Source: AVCC01 sp039920865 (GTDB lineage Bacteria; Pseudomonadota; Gammaproteobacteria; Burkholderiales; Burkholderiaceae_D). Taken from it: 36,467 nucleotides of DNA. The notes under the pieces were generated by a model. The model was given only the letters and a program-made list of their open reading frames with translations, was not told the DNA's origin and searched no databases. How positions within the stretch are numbered: position 1 is the stretch's first letter; every line of letters starts with the position of its first letter. Below are positions 32,392-36,467 of the stretch, piece by piece. Position numbers and translations under genes: made by a program. The stretch covers positions 1 to 36,467 of the forward strand of contig JBDSCZ010000291.1 in assembly GCA_039920865.1 (NCBI GenBank). Reading direction: 5' to 3'.

Positions 32392-32871
32392 ATGTTTGAC
32401 ATCCTTGTATATCTCTACGAAACATATTACCGCCCGGATGCCTGTCCGAATGCAGCAGCGCTGACCAGGAAGTTGTCGGCGGTCGGCTTTGAAGATGATG
32501 AAATTTCCGAAGCGCTCGACTGGCTGCAGCATCTGGCCCAGGCGACCGATGCCTTCGTCAACCAGTACCCGCAGCAGCAGACCGCGTTTTCTTTCGGCTT
32601 GCGCATCTACCCGGAGCAGGAGTCCTGCGTGCTGGGCGCGGCGGCGATCGGCTTCATCCAGTTCCTGGAGCAGGCCCTGGTGCTGGATGCGATCCAGCGC
32701 GAGATCGTCATCGAGCGCGCGCTGGCGGTAAACGAGTCGCCGATGCCGCAGGACAAGCTCAAGATCATCGTGCTGCTGGTGCTGTGGAGCCAGGGCAAGG
32801 AACCCGATGCGCTGATTTTCGATGAGCTGTTCACCGACGACGGGCAGCCGCAGCAGCGTTTGTTGCATTAG
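32392..32871 (+). CDS. smg: Smg/DUF494-family protein
   Basis: The 159-residue acidic protein begins MFDILVYLYETYYRPDACPN, the typical Smg start, and contains DDEISEALDWLQHL and ERALAVNESPMPQDKLKIIVLLVLWSQGK. Smg proteins are small proteins of unknown function conserved in beta- and gammaproteobacteria, usually between dprA and topA or topB. Here fmt occupies the upstream place and topB follows after 210 bases. It has a good start codon position and the size matches the family. Confidence 0.93.
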   Translation: MFDILVYLYETYYRPDACPNAAALTRKLSAVGFEDDEISEALDWLQHLAQATDAFVNQYPQQQTAFSFGLRIYPEQESCVLGAAAIGFIQFLEQALVLDAIQREIVIERALAVNESPMPQDKLKIIVLLVLWSQGKEPDALIFDELFTDDGQPQQRLLH

Positions 32872-33081
32872 CTTGTTGCATTAAATCGACGCATTATGCT
32901 GCGCTGCCATTGCGCCGGAAGCATACTTTCTGGCTGATCCGGGCTCGGGCGCTTGCAGAGTTCGCCGCAACGCGCTTATCATTGGCCGCTTGACAATCCT
33001 GCGGTTTGCAATGTCAGTGGCGCGATGCCGTATCGCCACGCTGCAAATGCGCCTATCTGTTCCCCATTAGAGAATGTACCC

Positions 33082-35736
33082 ATGACCAAGACCCTCATCA
33101 TCGCCGAGAAGCCCTCTGTCGCGAACGACATCGCGAAGACGCTCGGCGGCTTCACCAAGCACGATGAGTACTTCGAATCCGATGCGTACGTGTTGTCTTC
33201 CGCGGTCGGCCACCTGCTCGAAATCGCGGTACCGGAAGAGCACGACGTCAAACGCGGCAAATGGAGCTTCGCCCACCTGCCGATGATTCCGCCGTATTTT
33301 GCGCTGAATCCGATCGCCAAGACCGAAGCGCGCCTGAAGGTGCTCAACAAGCTGATCAAGCGCAAGGACGTCACCGCGCTGATCAATGCCTGCGATGCCG
33401 GACGCGAAGGCGAGCTGATTTTCCGCCTGATCGCGCAACACGCGAAAGCCAAGCAGCCGATCCAGCGCCTGTGGCTGCAATCGATGACGCCGGGTGCGAT
33501 CCGCGAAGGCTTCACCAAGCTGCGCAGCGATGCAGAAATGCTGCCGCTGGCCGACGCCGCCCGTTGCCGCTCCGAAGCCGACTGGCTGATCGGCATCAAC
33601 GGCACCCGCGCGATGACCGCGTTCAACTCGAAGGAGGGCGGCTTTTACCTGACCACAGTGGGCCGGGTGCAAACGCCGACGCTGTCGATCGTGGTCGAGC
33701 GCGAAGAGAAGATCAAAAAATTCGTGCCGCGCGACTTCTGGGAAGTGCGCGCCGATTTCGTTTGCGCGGCCGGCATTTACGAAGGCCGCTGGCTCGACAC
33801 CAGGCACAAGAAGGACGAAACCGATCCCGAAAAACGCGCGGAACGGCTGTGGAGCAAGGCTGCCGCCGAGTCGATCGTCGCCGCCTGCCGCGGCAAACAG
33901 GGCATTGTCACCGAAGAATCAAAGCCGACCACCTCGATGGCGCCGGGATTGTTCGACCTGACCAGCCTGCAACGCGAAGCCAACTCGCGCTTCGGTTTTT
34001 CGGCCAAGAACACGCTCGGTCTGGCGCAAGCCCTGTACGAAAAGCATAAAGTGCTGACCTACCCGCGGACCGATTCGCGCCACCTGCCGGAAGATTACAT
34101 CGACACCGTCAAGCAAACGCTGTCGACCGTGTCCGAAAACAATAATTACCAGCAGTTTGCGTCTCAAATTCTGAACAAGGGCTGGGTCAAGCCGAACAAG
34201 CGGATTTTCGACAACAGCAAGATTTCGGATCACTTTGCGATCATCCCGACCACGCAAGCGCCGAAAAACCTGTCCGAGCCGGAACAAAAACTGTACGACC
34301 TGGTGACCAAGCGCTTCATGGCGGTGTTCTTCCCGGCAGCAGAGTTCCAGGTTACGACCCGTTTTACCGAAGTCTCCGGCCACCAATTCAAGACCGAAGG
34401 CAAGGTCATGACCAATCCCGGCTGGCTGGCGATTTACGGCAAGGAAATCGCCGAGAAAGACAGCGAAAATTCCGGCAATCTGGTGCCGGTCGCCAAGAGC
34501 GAAAAAGTCTTGACCGACACGATCGCGGCCAACGGCCTGGTCACCAAGCCGCCTGCGCGCTACACGGAAGCGACCTTGCTGTCGGCAATGGAAGGCGCCG
34601 GCAAGCTGCTCGACGACGAAGGTCTGCGCGAAGCGATGGCCGGCAAGGGCCTCGGCACACCGGCCACCCGCGCCGCCATCATTGAAGGCTTGTTGAGCGA
34701 GAAATATTTTCTGCGCGAAGGACGCGAAATCATCCCGACCGCCAAGGCATTCCAGTTAATGACGCTGCTGCGCGGTCTCGGCGTGTCCGAGCTGACTTCG
34801 CCGGAGCTGACCGGCGAGTGGGAATACAAGCTGTCGCAGATCGAAAAAGGCAACATCAGCCGCGAAGAATTCATGCGCGAAATCGCCCAGATGACGCAAA
34901 TCATCGTCAAGCGCGCGAAGGAATACGACAACGACACGATCCCCGGCGATTACGCGACGCTGACCACGCCGTGCCCGCATTGCGGCGGCCTGGTGAAGGA
35001 AAACTATCGCCGTTTCGCCTGCACCAAGTGCGAATTCTCGATGAGCAAAACCCCCGGCAGCCGCCAGTTCGAAGTGGCCGAAGTCGAGGAGTTGCTAAAG
35101 AACCGCACCATCGGCCCGCTGCAAGGCTTCCGCTCCAAGATGGGGCGCCCGTTTGCCGCGATCCTGCGCATCGTGCTCGACGAAGAGCGCAAGAACCTGA
35201 AAATGGAATTCGATTTCGGCCAGAACGATGAAGGCGGCGAAAATGGCGAAGGGGTCGATTTCAGCGGCCAGACTGCACTCGGCGCCTGCCCGAAATGCGG
35301 CAGCGGCGTGTATGAATTGGGCCTCGGCTATGTCTGCGAAAAGACCGTCGCCAAGCCGAAAGAGTGCGATTTCCGCAGCGGCCGCATCATCCTGCAGCAA
35401 GAAATTTTGCCGGAGCAAATGGTCAAGCTTTTGAATGAAGGCAAGACCGACCTGTTGCCGGGCTTCGTCTCGCAACGCACCCGCCGTCCGTTCAAGGCCT
35501 TTCTGGTCAAGGGCAAGGACGGCAAGGTCAGCTTCGAGTTCGAGGAACGCAAGGCCAAGGCGCCGGCCAAGGGCAAGGCGGTTAAAGCTGCGGCAGCCGA
35601 GGTCGAAGGCGCAGATGCAGTCGACACCGTTGTCAAAAAACCGGCAGTCAAAAAAGCAGCCGCCAAAAAACCGGCGCTCAGAAAAGTCGCCGCAAAACCC
35701 GCAGTACGCAAGGCAGCCGCCAAAAAAACCGCGTAG
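33082..35736 (+). CDS. topB: DNA topoisomerase III-type enzyme with Lys/Ala-rich tail
   Basis: The 884-residue product begins MTKTLIIAEKPSVANDIAKT, the Toprim start, with NACDAGREGELIF supplying the metal-binding acids. The active-site tyrosine is Tyr327 in VLTYPRTDSRHLP. Two zinc-ribbon repeats follow (CPHCGGLVKENYRRFACTKC near residue 633 and CPKCG near residue 736). The end is a low-complexity tail of about 50 residues (AVKKAAAKKPALRKVAAKP and similar) that resembles histone-H1-like DNA-binding tails. Topoisomerase III decatenates DNA with single-strand passages. An open frame upstream to 32953 has no domain features; the ATG at 33082 is used. Position after smg is common in betaproteobacteria. 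Confidence 0.95.
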   Translation: MTKTLIIAEKPSVANDIAKTLGGFTKHDEYFESDAYVLSSAVGHLLEIAVPEEHDVKRGKWSFAHLPMIPPYFALNPIAKTEARLKVLNKLIKRKDVTALINACDAGREGELIFRLIAQHAKAKQPIQRLWLQSMTPGAIREGFTKLRSDAEMLPLADAARCRSEADWLIGINGTRAMTAFNSKEGGFYLTTVGRVQTPTLSIVVEREEKIKKFVPRDFWEVRADFVCAAGIYEGRWLDTRHKKDETDPEKRAERLWSKAAAESIVAACRGKQGIVTEESKPTTSMAPGLFDLTSLQREANSRFGFSAKNTLGLAQALYEKHKVLTYPRTDSRHLPEDYIDTVKQTLSTVSENNNYQQFASQILNKGWVKPNKRIFDNSKISDHFAIIPTTQAPKNLSEPEQKLYDLVTKRFMAVFFPAAEFQVTTRFTEVSGHQFKTEGKVMTNPGWLAIYGKEIAEKDSENSGNLVPVAKSEKVLTDTIAANGLVTKPPARYTEATLLSAMEGAGKLLDDEGLREAMAGKGLGTPATRAAIIEGLLSEKYFLREGREIIPTAKAFQLMTLLRGLGVSELTSPELTGEWEYKLSQIEKGNISREEFMREIAQMTQIIVKRAKEYDNDTIPGDYATLTTPCPHCGGLVKENYRRFACTKCEFSMSKTPGSRQFEVAEVEELLKNRTIGPLQGFRSKMGRPFAAILRIVLDEERKNLKMEFDFGQNDEGGENGEGVDFSGQTALGACPKCGSGVYELGLGYVCEKTVAKPKECDFRSGRIILQQEILPEQMVKLLNEGKTDLLPGFVSQRTRRPFKAFLVKGKDGKVSFEFEERKAKAPAKGKAVKAAAAEVEGADAVDTVVKKPAVKKAAAKKPALRKVAAKPAVRKAAAKKTA

Positions 35737-35739
35737 GGT

Positions 35740-35804
35740 GCGGGTTCCAAGCCCGCCCTGGGTGCGAACGTCAGAGTATGGGCAGGTTTGGAACCGGCCC
35801 ATAC
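35740..35804. other. Two hairpins downstream of topB
   Basis: GCGGGTT-CCA-AGCCCGC (35740-35756, one G-T pair) and GTATGGGC (35776-35783) with GCCCATAC (35797-35804) form two stems. The loops also contain complementary GGTTCCAA and TTGGAACC pieces, so a larger fold is possible. No T-run follows, so a terminator role is only tentative. Confidence 0.4.
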
Positions 35805-35896
35805 GTAATGTGAAATATGCTTGAGTATGGTGAAAAACACGATATTTCCCGCATATATTTCCTGCGCATTAGATAAATACCCCATGAATTATCGTG

Positions 35897-36278
35897 ATTC
35901 TGGCCTGGCCCGCGCCACCGGTGCGCCCGCCGCCCAATTACGCATCGTCAATCTCCACGCGGCCTTTAGGTGTGCGACCCGCTTCACGCGGCACCATCAC
36001 TTTCAATAGTTTGTGCTGCATCATCCACGCCGTTTTGTACGTCACACCCAATTGCCGCTTTAGCGCAAGCAATGCAATCGCATACTTGCTTTGGGTCATC
36101 GAGTATATCGACAGAAACTATTTCCGCTGCGGTAGTTTGGTCGCCCCCATGACCGTTCCTGCGATGGCAGAACATTGGTAGCCGCAAGCGCGGCTTCACA
36201 CTGGGCCTCGCTGCCATATTTCTTGAGACATCCCTCCAGCGACAGCCCTTTTTGAAACTGCACTTTGTGCATTGCCAT
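35897..36278 (-). pseudogene. Decayed IS1595-family transposase remnant
   Basis: On the reverse strand the remnant starts MAMHKVQFQKGLSLEGCLKK and YGSEAQCEAALAA, the typical N-terminus of IS1595 transposases. The expected zinc-ribbon region is missing; the frame resumes as SAIAGTVMGATKLPQRK, then a TAG where Trp is expected, then FLSIYSMTQSK and ALKRQLGVTYKTAWMMQHK, then GRVEIDDA, a TAA where Tyr is expected (35938-35940), and LGG. It therefore carries an internal deletion, two nonsense codons and a missing C-terminus. It is not mobile on its own. No terminal inverted repeats were identified. The last part of the window (36279-36467) has no recognisable feature. Confidence 0.82.
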
Positions 36279-36467
36279 GGTGCACATCCTAAAAATGCCT
36301 TATGACAATAAAGCTGTATGTAAAAACAATGGCAGTTACAAGGGCATCTGAGGTTGGTAGCTAATCAAGAAAAATTATATGTTGGCCGATGCGAAACTAG
36401 CTTCAGCCAGCATGCATGCAAAATAGAAATCAAGGTGTGGCGCTAACCGAATCTGTTTCAAGTCAAC

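Noticed and set aside
36279..36467. Terminal inverted repeat of the IS1595 element
   Set aside because: No matching end could be found on the other side of the remnant, so no element boundary is claimed.

Overview
The window reads as chromosome of a betaproteobacterium, most likely Burkholderiales and possibly Oxalobacteraceae. This is inferred from the Hfq, Fmt, Smg and TopB sequences, the gene order smg-topB, and the GC-rich, tightly overlapped genes. No database search was possible. No tRNA, rRNA or CRISPR array was seen.

Region 1 (1-14840) is an aryl-polyene / xanthomonadin-type pigment cluster with two divergent transcription units. The leftward unit (10407 to 1) encodes an ACP, a COG4648-type membrane protein, an AMP-dependent ligase, a hot-dog dehydratase, an LpxL-like acyltransferase, a LolA-like carrier, an MMPL exporter, an alpha/beta hydrolase, a polysaccharide deacetylase, an active ketosynthase, a ketosynthase-like partner without the active-site Cys, and a second dehydratase cut by the window edge. 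The rightward unit (10788 to 14840) encodes a flavin halogenase-like enzyme, a chorismatase that would supply a hydroxybenzoate starter, a PlsC-like acyltransferase and a family 2 glycosyltransferase. Together they could make an aryl starter, extend it as a polyene, possibly halogenate it, attach it to a glycolipid-like anchor and export it.

Region 2 (14841-17040) holds an isolated Hfq with unusual residues and, in the same orientation, a protein that looks like an ISL3 transposase with its catalytic core lost. An AT-rich gap with a 14-bp perfect palindrome separates this gene from the divergent ter locus.

Region 3 (17041-27362) is a Ter-type stress locus: a DUF475/TerC-like membrane protein, two TerD proteins, an AIM24 protein, a TerZ-like protein, then a biosynthetic block (ATP-grasp, phosphoribosyltransferase-TRSP, HAD phosphatase, StiP-type phosphoribosyltransferase, CitE-like lyase) and a tandem TerA-like protein. 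A terminator and two different inverted-repeat elements (193 bp and 100 bp) cut the array into three parts. The likely output is an unknown nucleoside-like metabolite made under Ter control.

Region 4 (27363-31354) is a leftward pair, an HD-GYP protein followed by a PAS histidine kinase whose ATP-binding domain is interrupted by a TAG. Region 5 (31355-36467) holds fmt, smg and topB (with a Lys/Ala-rich tail), then a decayed IS1595-family transposase.
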